Source of the DNA: Desulfospira joergensenii DSM 10085
Lineage (GTDB): Bacteria; Desulfobacterota; Desulfobacteria; Desulfobacterales; Desulfobacteraceae
Reading direction: 5' to 3'
Assembly (NCBI RefSeq): GCF_000420085.1
Contig: NZ_ATUG01000002.1
Span: 868,001 to 932,000, forward strand
Length of the DNA: 64,000 nt
A model generated the notes under the pieces. The model had not been told where the DNA came from and did no database searches. It was given only the letters and a program-made list of their open reading frames with translations. The position numbers were made by a program, and so were the translations under genes. This document shows, in pieces, positions 44,074-54,244 of this stretch; positions within the stretch are counted from its first letter, which is position 1; the number at the start of each line of letters is the position of its first letter.

Positions 44074-44181
44074 TAACTTTTTTTCAACCACTATAGTATT
44101 AACAACCCAGTAAAATTAATTTGATAAAAAATCGAATAAATATAAGAAGAAAGCGGCTCAGAGTCAAGGAAAAATAGAGGA

Positions 44182-45558
44182 TCAGGAGGCCAGTTTTTCA
44201 AAATGACAGGTGAAATGTCTGAGAAAAGGGGACTGGTAGGTAATCCTGTACCCCGGAATTTTCCCCCTGTTTTTCCACACCTCTTCAATGATCTCCCCAA
44301 GATAGTCAAAATGGCTCTGGGTGTACACCCTCCTGGGAAAAGCCAGTCTGACCAGTTCAAGGGGAGCCGGGTGTTCCCGTCCCTGGTCGTCAAAACGGCC
44401 GAACATGACACTGCCCAGTTCCACTCCCCTGACCCCGCCTTCCAGGTAGAGGGCGTTAATCACGCCGATGCCGGGATAGTGGAGAACCGGCAGGTCGGGG
44501 AGCATTTTCCTGGCGTCAAGGAACACGGCATGGCCGCCGGCCGGCCGGACAATGGGGACCCCCATATCAACGAGTTTTTGGCTCAGGTAGCGGACCGTGG
44601 CCTGTCTATAGACCTGGTAATCGTACTCAAGGGCCTCCATGAGGCCCACGGAAATGGCCTCAAGGTCCCGGCCGGCCAGTCCTCCGTATGTGGGAAACCC
44701 CTCCCGGATGATGAGAAGGTTTTTAAACTTTTCCGCCCATTCGTCGTTATTACAGATGAGGAATCCGCCGATATTAGCCAGCCCGTCCTTTTTGCAGCTC
44801 ATGGTGGCCCCGTCGGCAAGGGAGAACATCTCCCGGGATATCTCCAATAAACTTTTTCCGGCATACCCCTTTTCCCTTTCATGGATAAAATAGGCATTTT
44901 CCGCGAACCGGCAGGCATCGATGATCAGGGGGATGGCGTGCCGGTCCAGGACCTCCTTGACCGCCCGGATATTGGCCATGGAAACGGGCTGGCCTCCCCC
45001 GGAGTTGTTGGTCACCGTGATCATGGCAAAGGGGATTCGCTCCCTGCCGTACCCGGCAATGCACTGCTCCAGCTTTTCAATATCCATATTCCCCTTGAAC
45101 GGGGACTGGTCTGCCGTGTCCAGGCCCTGTTCACAGAGCAGGTTCTCGGCGATGCCGCCCACATATTCAATATTGGCCCTTGTGGTATCAAAGTGGGAGT
45201 TGTTGGGAATGACATCTCCTTTTTTGATCAGGGTCTGGGTCAGAATGGCCTCGGCGGCCCGTCCCTGGTGGGTGGGCAGCACATGACGGATTCCGGTGAT
45301 GCTTTGGACCGTGGATTCAAAATGCTTCCAGGACCTGGATCCGGCATAGGACTCATCCCCGAGCATCATGGCGGCCCACTGCCGGGTGGACATGGCCCCG
45401 GTTCCCGAGTCCGTGAGCAGGTCAATGCAGCAGTCTTCGGCATCCAGGAGAAACACGTTTTCATGGGCCTTTTCCAGGGCCTTTTCCCTTTCCTTCCGGG
45501 AAATGATCTTGATGGGCTCCGTGGTTTTGATGCGGAAAGGCTCGATGATGGTCTTCAT
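44182..45558 (-). CDS. Tryptophanase / tyrosine phenol-lyase family PLP enzyme
   Basis: 458 residues of the beta-eliminating lyase family. LLTDSGTGAMSTRQWAAMM, GDESYAGSRS, PTHQGRAAE, NNSGGGQPVSMANIRAV, CRFAENAYFI and the PLP-lysine segment TMSCKKDGLANIGGFL are clear. General layout is nearer tyrosine phenol-lyase (AGRDLEAISVGL, GGHAVFLDARKML). But the position equivalent to the phenol-binding Arg of tyrosine phenol-lyase is Leu in GVELGSVMFGR, as in tryptophanases, so indole release from tryptophan is more likely. It follows the MalY-type gene by 16 bases in the same operon, suggesting amino-acid fermentation or sulfur release. Assignment from remembered family residues. Confidence 0.88.
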   Translation of the reverse strand: MKTIIEPFRIKTTEPIKIISRKEREKALEKAHENVFLLDAEDCCIDLLTDSGTGAMSTRQWAAMMLGDESYAGSRSWKHFESTVQSITGIRHVLPTHQGRAAEAILTQTLIKKGDVIPNNSHFDTTRANIEYVGGIAENLLCEQGLDTADQSPFKGNMDIEKLEQCIAGYGRERIPFAMITVTNNSGGGQPVSMANIRAVKEVLDRHAIPLIIDACRFAENAYFIHEREKGYAGKSLLEISREMFSLADGATMSCKKDGLANIGGFLICNNDEWAEKFKNLLIIREGFPTYGGLAGRDLEAISVGLMEALEYDYQVYRQATVRYLSQKLVDMGVPIVRPAGGHAVFLDARKMLPDLPVLHYPGIGVINALYLEGGVRGVELGSVMFGRFDDQGREHPAPLELVRLAFPRRVYTQSHFDYLGEIIEEVWKNRGKIPGYRITYQSPFLRHFTCHFEKLAS

Positions 45559-45574
45559 TCAGACCTCCTCATTT

Positions 45575-46717
45575 TTAGATGGTTTTCAATGCCCTTTCCA
45601 TCCGGTTTAATCCCTCTACAAGGGTTGACCGGGGGCAGCCGAAGTTGAGCCGGACAAATCCCTCTTTGCCGAAGAATTTTCCGTCGGAAAGGCCCACGCC
45701 GTTGTCTTCAAAAAATTTTACCGGGTCATCCAGACCGGTATCTCTGACATCGATCCAGGCAAGATAGGTGGCCTTAACGGGGTTGATGCGGCAGCCCGGC
45801 ATTTGGCCCACCCTTTCCATGACCATGTCCCGGTTTCCCCTCAGATATGCAATCAATTGTTCCAGCCAGTCGTCGCACTCTTCATAAGCCGCCCGGGCAG
45901 CGGCAAACCCCATGAGGTTTACATCCGGTACAAGACCCTTGAGGGCCGACCGGAACCTGTCCCTTAAAATTGGATCTTCAATCACCACAAAGGAGCAGCC
46001 GAGTCCTGGGATGTTAAAGGTCTTGGAAGGGGCCATGAGGGTGACGGTCCTTGCCCCGGCCTCCGGAGAGACCGATGCCGTGGGAATATGAACGTTTTCA
46101 GGGTCCAGGACAAAGTCACTGTGGATTTCATCGGAGCAGAGGATGACTTTGTATTGGGTGCACAGTTCCGTAAGTTCCAGGATCTCTTCCCGGGTGAAAA
46201 GGGTGGAGCAGGGGTTGTAGGGACTGCAGAATAAAAACAGGGCCGCCCCCTCTTGAAAGGTGCGTTCAAGCCCCGGGAAATCGAGGGTAGACCTGTTTTG
46301 GATCTCCGTCATGGGCAGGGTGACCAGGTCTTTGCCGCAGGAATCAGATACGGAGAGAAAAGGCGGATAGATCGGGGTGGTGGTGACGATTCTCTCCTGA
46401 CGGGTTCCAAAGGCCCTGCATGCTCCGTTCAGGGCGGAGACCACACCCGGAGTCCATAGGATGGATTCCGGTTCAACCTGCCAGCCGTACAGCCGCATAA
46501 GCCTTTTTGTGACGATTCCGGATAAGGTATCCGGCACATGGGTATAGCCCAGTATCCCGTGGGAGATCACCTGCTCAAGAGCCTTCAGGACGGGGGGGGG
46601 TGCTTTGAAATCCATGTCCGCCACCCACATGGGCAGGATGTCTCTGTCCTGGTATTTTCCCCACTTCATGGAGTGGGTATTGTTCCGGTCAATGATTTCG
46701 TCAAAATTGTAGTTCAT
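45575..46717 (-). CDS. MalY/PatB-type PLP-dependent C-S lyase or aminotransferase
   Basis: 380 residues, fold-type I. NTHSMKWGKYQDRDILPMWVADMDF near the N-terminus (typical PatB/MalY start), GYTHVPDTL, WTPGVVSALNGACRAF, FCSPYNPCS, LCSDEIHSDF, and the PLP-lysine in LMAPSKTFNIPGLGCSF are visible. The family cleaves cystathionine or cysteine (beta-lyase) and some members act as aminotransferases. The start at 46717 has AAGGA seven bases upstream; an ATG at 46753 would add 12 unconserved residues. It is the first gene of a two-gene unit with the tryptophanase-type enzyme, so both may produce pyruvate and ammonia from amino acids. Confidence 0.9.
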   Translation of the reverse strand: MNYNFDEIIDRNNTHSMKWGKYQDRDILPMWVADMDFKAPPPVLKALEQVISHGILGYTHVPDTLSGIVTKRLMRLYGWQVEPESILWTPGVVSALNGACRAFGTRQERIVTTTPIYPPFLSVSDSCGKDLVTLPMTEIQNRSTLDFPGLERTFQEGAALFLFCSPYNPCSTLFTREEILELTELCTQYKVILCSDEIHSDFVLDPENVHIPTASVSPEAGARTVTLMAPSKTFNIPGLGCSFVVIEDPILRDRFRSALKGLVPDVNLMGFAAARAAYEECDDWLEQLIAYLRGNRDMVMERVGQMPGCRINPVKATYLAWIDVRDTGLDDPVKFFEDNGVGLSDGKFFGKEGFVRLNFGCPRSTLVEGLNRMERALKTI

Positions 46718-46952
46718 GGTGAGTTCCTTTTCAGCTGGAGTCGAAGACAGCATGGGATGGATGAGTTGGTATACTGGCCCCTGGCCAGGGAATGAAAGAG
46801 TATTGCAAAAAATGGATTGAATATCAATCCAATGTTTTGTTAGTCTGGCATGAGTTGGGCATGATTTCCAAAAATTGCGTTGTAAGTGTCGAGATAAAAT
46901 AGTATTTTTTAAAGGGGTAGAGGATCAATCCAAGAAAAAGGTAAAAAATAGT

Positions 46953-49097
46953 ATGAGCCTATTTTCGCTAAAACTAAAGCAGAAGTTTCTGGGGGTCATT
47001 GTTCTGGTCGTTCTGATCGTTATGGTGGTGTCTTCCCTGGTGGTTTCCTATGTCACCTATAAACAGAATATCCATTCAGCCAACGACTCCGTTGCCAAGG
47101 GCCTTGCCATGGTCAAACTGAAAATTTCGGAACTGGAGGAAGATCTGATCCGGAAAACCGACCAGATGAATTCCTTGTTCAAGGTCAACGAAAACCTGAA
47201 GTTCCTGGCAGATTTCAAAAAAGAGTACGATCTGGGAATGACGGAACCCGCTTTTGTGGAGCTGGCCACCGCTCTTTTCACCACCGCTTCTTCCAATCAT
47301 ATCCAGAAGATGGCGGTCTACGACTCTGCCGGAGAGCTGGCCGCCTTTTTTCAGCAGCAAAAGGACGGCAAACTCCTGGTGGGATATTATTACGTTAACC
47401 CTGAAAAAGCATTTAAATATACCCTTGTGGAGAGTAACGTAGACCTGAAAAAAAGCGACTGGGAATCGGGAACCTCTGTTGCAAACCTGGAATTTCAGGT
47501 CTCCCGTTCCGGCATGATGGAGGCAAAAGACCTCAAGGAAGGCAGTTCCAAAGCGTCCATCATCAGGGAAGGCAGCCGCCTGGCCTTGGCCATTCTGGCT
47601 CCGGTGATGATGGAGGATTACAACAAGGAAACCGACAAGATGGAACCCAGGGTATTCGGATTCGCCGTTGTTTTAAAGTCCCTTGACCAGGCCTTTGTGG
47701 AGCAGACTTCCAAATTGACGGGCATGGGGGTGAACCTGTTTGCCGGAGACAAGTTTTCCCTGGGAACCGTTCCTGTAAACAAAAATCTCAACGAAGATAC
47801 CTTTGGAAAATCCGGACAGGGGGAATGGAGCCTGGAAGGACAGGAACCCCTGCTGGGGACGATTCAGATTGGCCAGGAAAGTTATCTTGAGGGCCTGATA
47901 CCGATTTTTGAGAACAATTCTCCTGCCGGAGCCATCATGCTGCTGACTTCAAACCGGACCGTAACAGACAACACCCTCCAGGTTTTTTATACCCTGGTGA
48001 TTGTTTTTCTCTGCTGTATTGTTCTGATCATTCCTCTGGCCCTTTTCTTTGCCGGAACCCTGGTGAAATCCATTCTCAAGGTGACCTTCACCCTCAAGGA
48101 CGTGGCAGAGGGGGAGGGGGACCTGACCAAACGGATCGAAATCCGGTCAAAGGATGAAATCGGGGAACTGGCCCAGTGGTTTAATCTTTTTATAGAAAGA
48201 CTCCAGACCATGATATCCGATATCTCAAAGAGCCTGGAAGTCCTGTCCGGATCTGTACGGGAGGCCAAGGAGGAGTCCGGCCAGATTTCCCGGCAGTCCG
48301 GCGGAATGGTTGAGATTACCCAGAAAGTCACCTCTGCCACCGGCAGGATGAGTTCCGAAGTATCTTCCATTGCCGGCGTCATGGGCGAGGCTGCCGACAA
48401 CCTGGACATCGTGGCCTCTTCCACCGAAGAGATGACGGCCACCATCAACGAGATTGCCAGGAACGCGGAAACGGCAAGGTCCATGAGCCTTGAAACGGGT
48501 CAAAGCATAGAGTCTGCCTCGGACAGGGTGAACCAGCTGGGCAAAGAGGCCGGCGAAATCGACGCCTTTACCGAGCTGATCAACGAGATCTCGGAACAGA
48601 CCAACCTCCTTGCCCTCAATGCCACCATTGAAGCGGCCCGGGCCGGGGAAGCCGGCAAGGGGTTTGCCGTGGTGGCCGGGGAGATAAAGGAACTGGCCCG
48701 GCAGACCGCATCCGCCACCCAGGATATCAAGGAAAAGATAGAGAATATCAAATTGTCCTCGGGCTCCACCCAGGAGGAGATGACCCGGATAGCCAAGAGT
48801 TTCGGGGAGATGAACGACCTGGTAAACGATATTGCCTCGGCCATTGAAGAACAGTCGGTCACCACCAAGGAGATCGCAGACAATACCTCAACCGTTGCAT
48901 CGGGCATCAGCAACGTTAACTCCACCATCGCCAATTTTGACGGACTGACCACGGATATTGCCGGAGACATGGAAAATGTGAACCGGGTCAGCGACGAGAT
49001 GTCCGGGCATTGCCGCAATATTAACGGCGGTGCAGAAAAAATGACGTTTCAGACAGGGAAACTGGCAGACCTGGTCAAGAAGTTTGTCATTGAATAA
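46953..49097 (+). CDS. Methyl-accepting chemotaxis protein
   Basis: 714 residues. First membrane helix about 13-38 ([20 protein letters not shown]), then a periplasmic domain of about 310 residues with Cache-like features ([41 protein letters not shown]). A second helix (about 350-375), HAMP ([33 protein letters not shown]) and a signalling domain with tip [19 protein letters not shown] follow. I prefer the ATG at 46953, directly before the membrane helix; a start at 46875 would add a charged leader, and the Shine-Dalgarno is weak in either case. HAMP is nearly the same as in the receptor at 4823-7201. Ligand unknown. Confidence 0.9.
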   Translation: MSLFSLKLKQKFLGVIVLVVLIVMVVSSLVVSYVTYKQNIHSANDSVAKGLAMVKLKISELEEDLIRKTDQMNSLFKVNENLKFLADFKKEYDLGMTEPAFVELATALFTTASSNHIQKMAVYDSAGELAAFFQQQKDGKLLVGYYYVNPEKAFKYTLVESNVDLKKSDWESGTSVANLEFQVSRSGMMEAKDLKEGSSKASIIREGSRLALAILAPVMMEDYNKETDKMEPRVFGFAVVLKSLDQAFVEQTSKLTGMGVNLFAGDKFSLGTVPVNKNLNEDTFGKSGQGEWSLEGQEPLLGTIQIGQESYLEGLIPIFENNSPAGAIMLLTSNRTVTDNTLQVFYTLVIVFLCCIVLIIPLALFFAGTLVKSILKVTFTLKDVAEGEGDLTKRIEIRSKDEIGELAQWFNLFIERLQTMISDISKSLEVLSGSVREAKEESGQISRQSGGMVEITQKVTSATGRMSSEVSSIAGVMGEAADNLDIVASSTEEMTATINEIARNAETARSMSLETGQSIESASDRVNQLGKEAGEIDAFTELINEISEQTNLLALNATIEAARAGEAGKGFAVVAGEIKELARQTASATQDIKEKIENIKLSSGSTQEEMTRIAKSFGEMNDLVNDIASAIEEQSVTTKEIADNTSTVASGISNVNSTIANFDGLTTDIAGDMENVNRVSDEMSGHCRNINGGAEKMTFQTGKLADLVKKFVIE

Positions 49098-49125
49098 TGA
49101 AATTCAGCAATTGAAGAGGAATTGA

Positions 49126-50907
49126 ATGGCTTTGACCGCAGATGATAAGCTGGGAAAAGTGCGGGAATTGATGACGACCCATGAAATCGCCGCCCTGGTG
49201 ATTACCAGTTCCGATCCCCATCAGAGTGAATATCTGGCAGGCCACTGGCAGGCAAGGCAGTGGCTGAGCGGGTTCACCGGATCGGCAGGGACCGTCCTGG
49301 TGACCCCGGATCAGGCCCTGCTGTGGACGGATTTCAGGTATTGGATCCAGGCCCGGGCCCAGATCCGGGATTCCGAATTCCGGCTGGTCAAGCTCGGGGA
49401 GCCGGATGTCCCCCAGGTGGAGCAATGGCTTTTTGAAAATCTGGACCCGGGGGACCGGGTGGCCATGGATGGAAATGTGGTTTCCCTGGCCCAGATCCGG
49501 AAAGTTAAAAAAAAACTGGATGCCGGTAATATCCGGCTGGTAACGGATCTGGATCTGATCCGGGACGCCTGGCCGGACCGGCCCCTGCCGCCGAAAACCC
49601 GGGCCTGGGACTTTTCAACGGTCTATGCCGGAAAATCAAGGCAGGACAAGCTCGGGGAGATCCGAAAGGCCATGGCCGGATACGGAGCGGACCGGCATCT
49701 GATGACCGCCCTGGACGATATTGCCTGGACCTATAATCTCAGGGGAGAGGATATCCGGTCAAACCCGGTGAATCTGGCCTTTTCCATCATCGGTCCTGAA
49801 GAGGCTCTCCTGTTCATGGACCCGGCCAAGGTGGACAAGGATCTCGCGGCCCAACTGGCCGGGGAGGGGATTGATCTTCGTCCCTATGGAGATGTGGCCG
49901 GGGCCCTGAAGGGGATCCCGGACGGTCAGGGGATCTTGCTCGACCCTGAAAATACGGCCTTTTCCCTTTTTAATGCCGTGAATTCCAATTGCCGGATTAT
50001 TGAAAAAACCGGACCGGCCCAGGAACTCAAGGCAATAAAAAATGAGATCGAAATCCGCCATACCCGGGAAACAGCGGTCAAGGACGGGTTGGCCGTGACC
50101 AATTTTCTGTTCTGGCTGGAACATTGGGACGGCCCGGTAAGCGAAATTTCTGCAGCGGAAAAACTCCGTGAATTCCGGCAGGAACAGCCTGATTTTCAGG
50201 ATATCAGTTTTTCATCCATCATGGCCCAGGGAGAACACTCCGCCATCTGCCACTATTCAGCGGACAAAGAGAGTGATGTCCCTGTCACGGATAAGGGGAT
50301 GTTTCTTACGGATTCCGGGGGAAATTATCTTACCGGCACCACGGACATCACCCGGACCCTCCATATGGGCACCCCTTCGGCCCGGGAAATCCAGGATTAT
50401 ACCCTGGTTCTCAAGGGCCATATTTCCGTGGCAACGGCTCTGTTTCCCCGGGGGACAAAGGGGTTTCAGATCGATACCCTGGCCCGCCAGTTTCTCTGGA
50501 AGCAGGGCATGAACTTCGGCCACGGCACCGGCCACGGGGTCGGATTTTTTCTCTCCGTCCACGAGGGTCCGGCAAGGATCAGCCCCCATCCCGTGGATGT
50601 GGAGCTCAAACCGGGCATGGTGCTGACCAATGAGCCCGGCCTTTACCGGGAGGGCCAATACGGGATCCGCCTCGAAAACATGGTCCTGGTCCGGGATTCC
50701 CATGAGACCGAGTTCGGCAGGTTTCTCAAATTCGAAAATCTGACCCTCTGCCATTTTGAGGCAAAGCTCATGGATAAGGAACGGCTCACCCGGGAGGAGA
50801 TTGACTGGGTGAACATCTACCATGAAAATGTATATGAAAAATTAAGTCCCGGATTACAACCGGAAGTCAGGGAGTGGCTGAAGGGCAAGACCCTGAAAAT
50901 AAATTAG
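49126..50907 (+). CDS. Xaa-Pro aminopeptidase (aminopeptidase P, M24B)
   Basis: 593 residues, matching the long three-domain form. Two creatinase-N domains (about 1-140 and 145-310) are followed by the pita-bread M24 domain. Metal ligands are visible: Asp in FLTDSGG, Asp in GTTDITRT, His in GHGTGHGVGFF, Glu in NEPGLYREG and Glu in IRLENMVLV. It removes N-terminal residues preceding proline in cytosolic peptides. A short C-terminal domain (FENLTLCHFEAKLMDKERLT) is typical of the long form. GAAGAGGA lies about five bases before the ATG. It follows the chemoreceptor by 28 bases and may be co-transcribed. Confidence 0.93.
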   Translation: MALTADDKLGKVRELMTTHEIAALVITSSDPHQSEYLAGHWQARQWLSGFTGSAGTVLVTPDQALLWTDFRYWIQARAQIRDSEFRLVKLGEPDVPQVEQWLFENLDPGDRVAMDGNVVSLAQIRKVKKKLDAGNIRLVTDLDLIRDAWPDRPLPPKTRAWDFSTVYAGKSRQDKLGEIRKAMAGYGADRHLMTALDDIAWTYNLRGEDIRSNPVNLAFSIIGPEEALLFMDPAKVDKDLAAQLAGEGIDLRPYGDVAGALKGIPDGQGILLDPENTAFSLFNAVNSNCRIIEKTGPAQELKAIKNEIEIRHTRETAVKDGLAVTNFLFWLEHWDGPVSEISAAEKLREFRQEQPDFQDISFSSIMAQGEHSAICHYSADKESDVPVTDKGMFLTDSGGNYLTGTTDITRTLHMGTPSAREIQDYTLVLKGHISVATALFPRGTKGFQIDTLARQFLWKQGMNFGHGTGHGVGFFLSVHEGPARISPHPVDVELKPGMVLTNEPGLYREGQYGIRLENMVLVRDSHETEFGRFLKFENLTLCHFEAKLMDKERLTREEIDWVNIYHENVYEKLSPGLQPEVREWLKGKTLKIN

Positions 50908-51275
50908 ATTTTAGAATCTGGATTTGCGGATGGCCTTTCAGGCCGCTATTTTTATAGCTGTTCTCAAAACAAAATTTCAATTACCGCCGGGAGGAGCAAC
51001 GCTTTTGCGCTCATTCTCGAAAATCATCCATGATTTTCTCCGAGGAGGGATCCCTTCTCCTGCAGCGTCCTGCCGCCCGAAGGGATCCAATCCGCGAAAA
51101 CCTTCACTCCTCCCTATCCTGCAACAGGGTCCAAATATAAGATAAAAATAAAGGAATTTGAGAACATCTATAGATTGGTGTCCGGCAGGGCATCCTTCAA
51201 TCTAAAATCATCCTTCAAAAATCAAAAGTCTCCCTTGCGGAGGCCAGGGAGAAGGAGAAAGGCAAGGATCTGGAA
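50908..51275. other. Convergent intergenic region with dispersed repeat
   Basis: 368 bases between convergent genes. They hold the repeat copy at 50949-51016, a GGATCCCTTC/GAAGGGATCC inverted repeat around 51047-51090, and no gene. I see no classical U-tract terminator. Confidence 0.45.
50949..51016. repeat. Dispersed repeat, copy B (partner at 4633-4700)
   Basis: Gapless alignment with the copy at 4633 gives about three identical bases in four over 68 positions. This copy is followed by AATCAT/ATGATT-type inverted pairs not seen at the other site. Same orientation as copy A. Confidence 0.6.
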
Positions 51276-51860
51276 TTATAGGGGGTTTTTCCGGTCGGCC
51301 CATTTGGAAACTCTTGGGGCCTCATAGGTCATGAACTTCTGGATAAGTTGTTCAGGATCTCTTTCCACAATCAGCATGGGCCGATGGGCTTCCATGATGA
51401 ACCCCTCTGCCGTTGCAAGATCCAGAAAAGACTTCAGATGGTCGTAATACCCAAGGACATTGAGCAGCCCGCAGGGTTTGCGGTGAAATCCGAGTTGGGT
51501 CCAGGTCAGGACTTCAAGGAGTTCCTCCAGGGTTCCCAGACCGCCGGGAAGGGCGATGAATCCGTCGGAGAGTTTCGCCATCAGGGCCTTTCTTTCATGC
51601 ATGGATCCGACGATTTTCAATTCGGTAAGTCCGGGGTGGGACACCTCTTTGTCCACCAGGGCCTGGGGCATGACCCCGATGACCCTTCCCCCTCCCGCAA
51701 GCATGGTATCGGCAATGATGCCCATGATGCCCACACCGGCTCCCCCGTATACCAGGTCAAACCCCTGTTTCAGGAACTCCCGGGCCAGGGCTGCGGCGGC
51801 CCGGCCGTATTCAGGCCGGAGACCCGGGTTGGAACCGCAGTAAACACAGAGGGTCTTCAT
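51276..51860 (-). CDS. LOG-family (TIGR00730) Rossmann protein
   Basis: 194 residues with VYCGSNPG at the N-terminus, VYGGAGVGIMG, and the signature ALPGGLGTLEELLEVLTWTQLG (PGGxGTxxE). Family members are nucleoside 5'-monophosphate phosphoribohydrolases (cytokinin-activating LOG or purine-nucleotide N-glycosidases such as PpnN relatives). In bacteria they likely trim nucleotides. The ATG overlaps the stop of the upstream hydrolase gene by four bases, so the two are co-translated. Confidence 0.9.
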   Translation of the reverse strand: MKTLCVYCGSNPGLRPEYGRAAAALAREFLKQGFDLVYGGAGVGIMGIIADTMLAGGGRVIGVMPQALVDKEVSHPGLTELKIVGSMHERKALMAKLSDGFIALPGGLGTLEELLEVLTWTQLGFHRKPCGLLNVLGYYDHLKSFLDLATAEGFIMEAHRPMLIVERDPEQLIQKFMTYEAPRVSKWADRKNPL

Positions 51861-52534
51861 CCAAACTCCTTTTTGATCCAGGTCAGGCAGGTTAGGATCA
51901 CGGATTCGTGAATATCCTGCCCGGTCCGGGGATCTGATTTGGGCAGTTTGAATGAATGATCCCCTCCCTGGATGATTTCCAGGGTATGGGATGAACTCAT
52001 ATCTTTCAGTACCGGTCTGAGCAGATCAAGATCACAGAAGGGATCCCGGGTCCCTTCCACAAAGAGCATGGGAACCTGAATCTCCTTCAGGGGGGCGTCC
52101 CGCAGCTGTTCTTTCCGGCCCGGGGCATGGAGGGGGTAGCCCAGAAAAATCAGGCCGTCCGGCTGGAGAAGTCCCTGGGCAGACGCCTGGGCCGCCATCC
52201 TTGCCCCCAGAGATTTTCCAGCCGCGATGAGTTGATTACAATGGGTCCGGGACCGGATAAAATCTGCAGCCCGGCACCAGGCACGGATGAGCCTGTGTTC
52301 CGGGTCCGGACTCTTTTTGCCTTTTTCCCGGTAGGGGAAATTAAATCTCAGGCAGGAATATCCCCGGGCAGACAAACCCTCGGCCCCGGCCGCCAGCAGG
52401 GCATGGTTCATATCGTTGGCGGCCCCGTGGGCAAAAACCACACCGATTCCCCTGTCCGGCTCTTTTGCCAGGGAGAGTATCCCGGAGATCTTTTCCCCGG
52501 AATCCAGATCAATGGAGATCTTTTCAGAATCCAT
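51857..52534 (-). CDS. Small alpha/beta hydrolase (KANL3/Tex30-like)
   Basis: 225 residues. VVFAHGAANDMNH forms the oxyanion region, AAGKSLGARMAAQ the G-x-S-x-G nucleophile elbow, and FVEGTRDPFCDL and GGDHSFKLP supply the acid and His (Ser, Asp, His). This pattern is the small hydrolase family often annotated alpha/beta-hydrolase or dienelactone hydrolase-like, of unknown substrate. It lies between proC and the LOG-family gene in one minus-strand run, six bases after proC. Confidence 0.88.
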   Translation of the reverse strand: MDSEKISIDLDSGEKISGILSLAKEPDRGIGVVFAHGAANDMNHALLAAGAEGLSARGYSCLRFNFPYREKGKKSPDPEHRLIRAWCRAADFIRSRTHCNQLIAAGKSLGARMAAQASAQGLLQPDGLIFLGYPLHAPGRKEQLRDAPLKEIQVPMLFVEGTRDPFCDLDLLRPVLKDMSSSHTLEIIQGGDHSFKLPKSDPRTGQDIHESVILTCLTWIKKEFG

Positions 52535-52539
52535 TGAAC

Positions 52540-53397
52540 TTATTTTCCGTTTGTATGGTTGGCGATAAAGTCCTTGACCATCATATCCCCCAATTCCTTT
52601 GACCGTTTGGTGGCCGACTCCACGGCATTGATCAGGGTGGTGCGGAGCCCCCCCTGCTCAAGGGTGTGAATGCCTGCGATGGCTGTGCCGCCCGGGGAGG
52701 CCACACGGTCTTTGAGCTGTCCCGGGTGTTCCCCGGATTCCATGAGGAGCTTGGCCGCTCCCAGGACGGTCTGGGTGGACAGAAACAGGGCGTTTTTTCT
52801 GGACAGTCCCATTTTAACCCCTGCATCGGCCATGGCGTCCACAATGGTGAAGATATAGGCCGGGCCGGATCCGCTCAGGCCCGTGAATGCGTCCATGAGA
52901 ACGTTTTCCTCGATAAACACGGTCTTGCCCACGGAATCAAAGATGGCCCTGGCCATTTCCACGTCGTTTTCAAGGACAAACTCGCCGGCGGCAATGGCTG
53001 TGGCGCTCTCTTTAACAAAGGCGCAGATATTGGGCATGACCCGGATCAGCCTGAGTTCTTTGCCCAGGCCGGCGGCAATGGCCGCCAGGGGCACGCCTGC
53101 TGCAATGGAGATGATCAGTTTGGACATGTCCAAAGCCTCTGCCGTCTTGTTGAGCACGGCACCCAGGATCTGGGGTTTGGTAGCATAAACAATGATATCC
53201 GAGGTTTTGGCCACCTCGATATTATCCGTGGTAACGGATATGCCGTATTTGTTTTTGACCTGATCCAATTGTTCCCGGTCAATGTCGGAACAGATGATAT
53301 CTTCGGGCCGGGCCGCTTTAGACAGGACCAGGCCGCTGATCAGGGCCTCTCCCATGTTTCCGCCACCGATGAACCCGATTTTTTTATCCGTCAGCAT
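52540..53397 (-). CDS. proC: Pyrroline-5-carboxylate reductase
   Basis: 285 residues. The NAD(P)-binding GFIGGGNMGEALISGL is at the N-terminus. VYATKPQ, SIAAGVPLA, RVMPNICAFVKESA and the C-terminal GLSGSGPAYIFTIVDAM with ASPGGTAIAGIHTLEQGGLR (family signature) are clear. It reduces pyrroline-5-carboxylate to proline. The ATG at 53397 has AAGGAG nine bases upstream; the alternative TTG at 53406 would sit too close. It heads the proC-hydrolase-LOG unit. Confidence 0.95.
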   Translation of the reverse strand: MLTDKKIGFIGGGNMGEALISGLVLSKAARPEDIICSDIDREQLDQVKNKYGISVTTDNIEVAKTSDIIVYATKPQILGAVLNKTAEALDMSKLIISIAAGVPLAAIAAGLGKELRLIRVMPNICAFVKESATAIAAGEFVLENDVEMARAIFDSVGKTVFIEENVLMDAFTGLSGSGPAYIFTIVDAMADAGVKMGLSRKNALFLSTQTVLGAAKLLMESGEHPGQLKDRVASPGGTAIAGIHTLEQGGLRTTLINAVESATKRSKELGDMMVKDFIANHTNGK

Positions 53398-53473
53398 GGG
53401 TTTCAACTCCTTGTTGAGTATTAAAAGAAGGATTCATATTAAGGCCATGGGCAAAAAAGTGTCAAGACCTAAA

Positions 53474-54094
53474 TCATAAAGCCAGACTGGCCAGGGCCCA
53501 GACGCCGAAGAGGATCAGGACAATACCGGTGATGCGGTTTGTCTTTTCCTGGATGTTCCGGGAAAGCCGGGTCCCGAGTCTTGCCGTTCCAAAGGTCAGG
53601 AGGATCCACCAGAGGGCCGACCCTGTAAACACCCCGGCAACCAGGATGGCTGAGGCGGTATACCCGTTATCCGAAGCGGCCAGGCCCAGTCCGGCGAATA
53701 TGGCCATGAAAGCCATGATGGTCATGGGGTTGGTCAGGGTAAGGACCAGGGCCGACAGATAGGACATGGGATATCCCTTGAAATCCGAATCCGTTCCCTC
53801 TTTGCTCCCGGTCCCGGGCTTCAGGGCCTGCCATCCCAGAAAACAGAGAAACAGGCCCCCGATGGTGTGAAGTTCCGTTTTCATGTTTAAAAGGAATCCC
53901 GTGATAAAGGTGAGGCCGAATCCGGCCACAAATCCGTAAAAGGCATCGGCCGTGGCCGCGCCCAGGCCGGTGACCAGCCCGGCCGCAGGTCCCCGGGCCA
54001 GGCTCCTCTTGATGCATAAAAGCCCGATGGGGCCGATGGGTGCTGCAATGGAGAACCCGATGACAATGCCCTTGATTAGGTACTTGATTTCCAT
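53474..54094 (-). CDS. LysE-family amino-acid exporter
   Basis: 206 residues with six hydrophobic segments. It begins IKGIVIGFSIAAPIGPIGLLCIKRSLARG, the LysE/RhtB N-terminal signature, and has GLGAATADAFYGFVAGFG and LTLTNPMTIMAFMAIFAGLG. It exports an amino acid by proton exchange at the inner membrane. It is divergent from an Lrp-type regulator gene, the usual pairing in which the regulator senses the exported amino acid. The substrate cannot be told. Confidence 0.92.
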   Translation of the reverse strand: MEIKYLIKGIVIGFSIAAPIGPIGLLCIKRSLARGPAAGLVTGLGAATADAFYGFVAGFGLTFITGFLLNMKTELHTIGGLFLCFLGWQALKPGTGSKEGTDSDFKGYPMSYLSALVLTLTNPMTIMAFMAIFAGLGLAASDNGYTASAILVAGVFTGSALWWILLTFGTARLGTRLSRNIQEKTNRITGIVLILFGVWALASLAL

Positions 54095-54244
54095 GTATGA
54101 TCCTCAATGTCAATTTCAAAAATGGCGGGTTTTGGGGCGGCCATTTGATTTTGCGTTCTATTTTATCGGATTTCAGCCGGGCAGGTACATGGGGAAATCC
54201 TGGTTTTGCGTTGGAAAAACATTAAAATTTAAGGCTGGCCAGAC

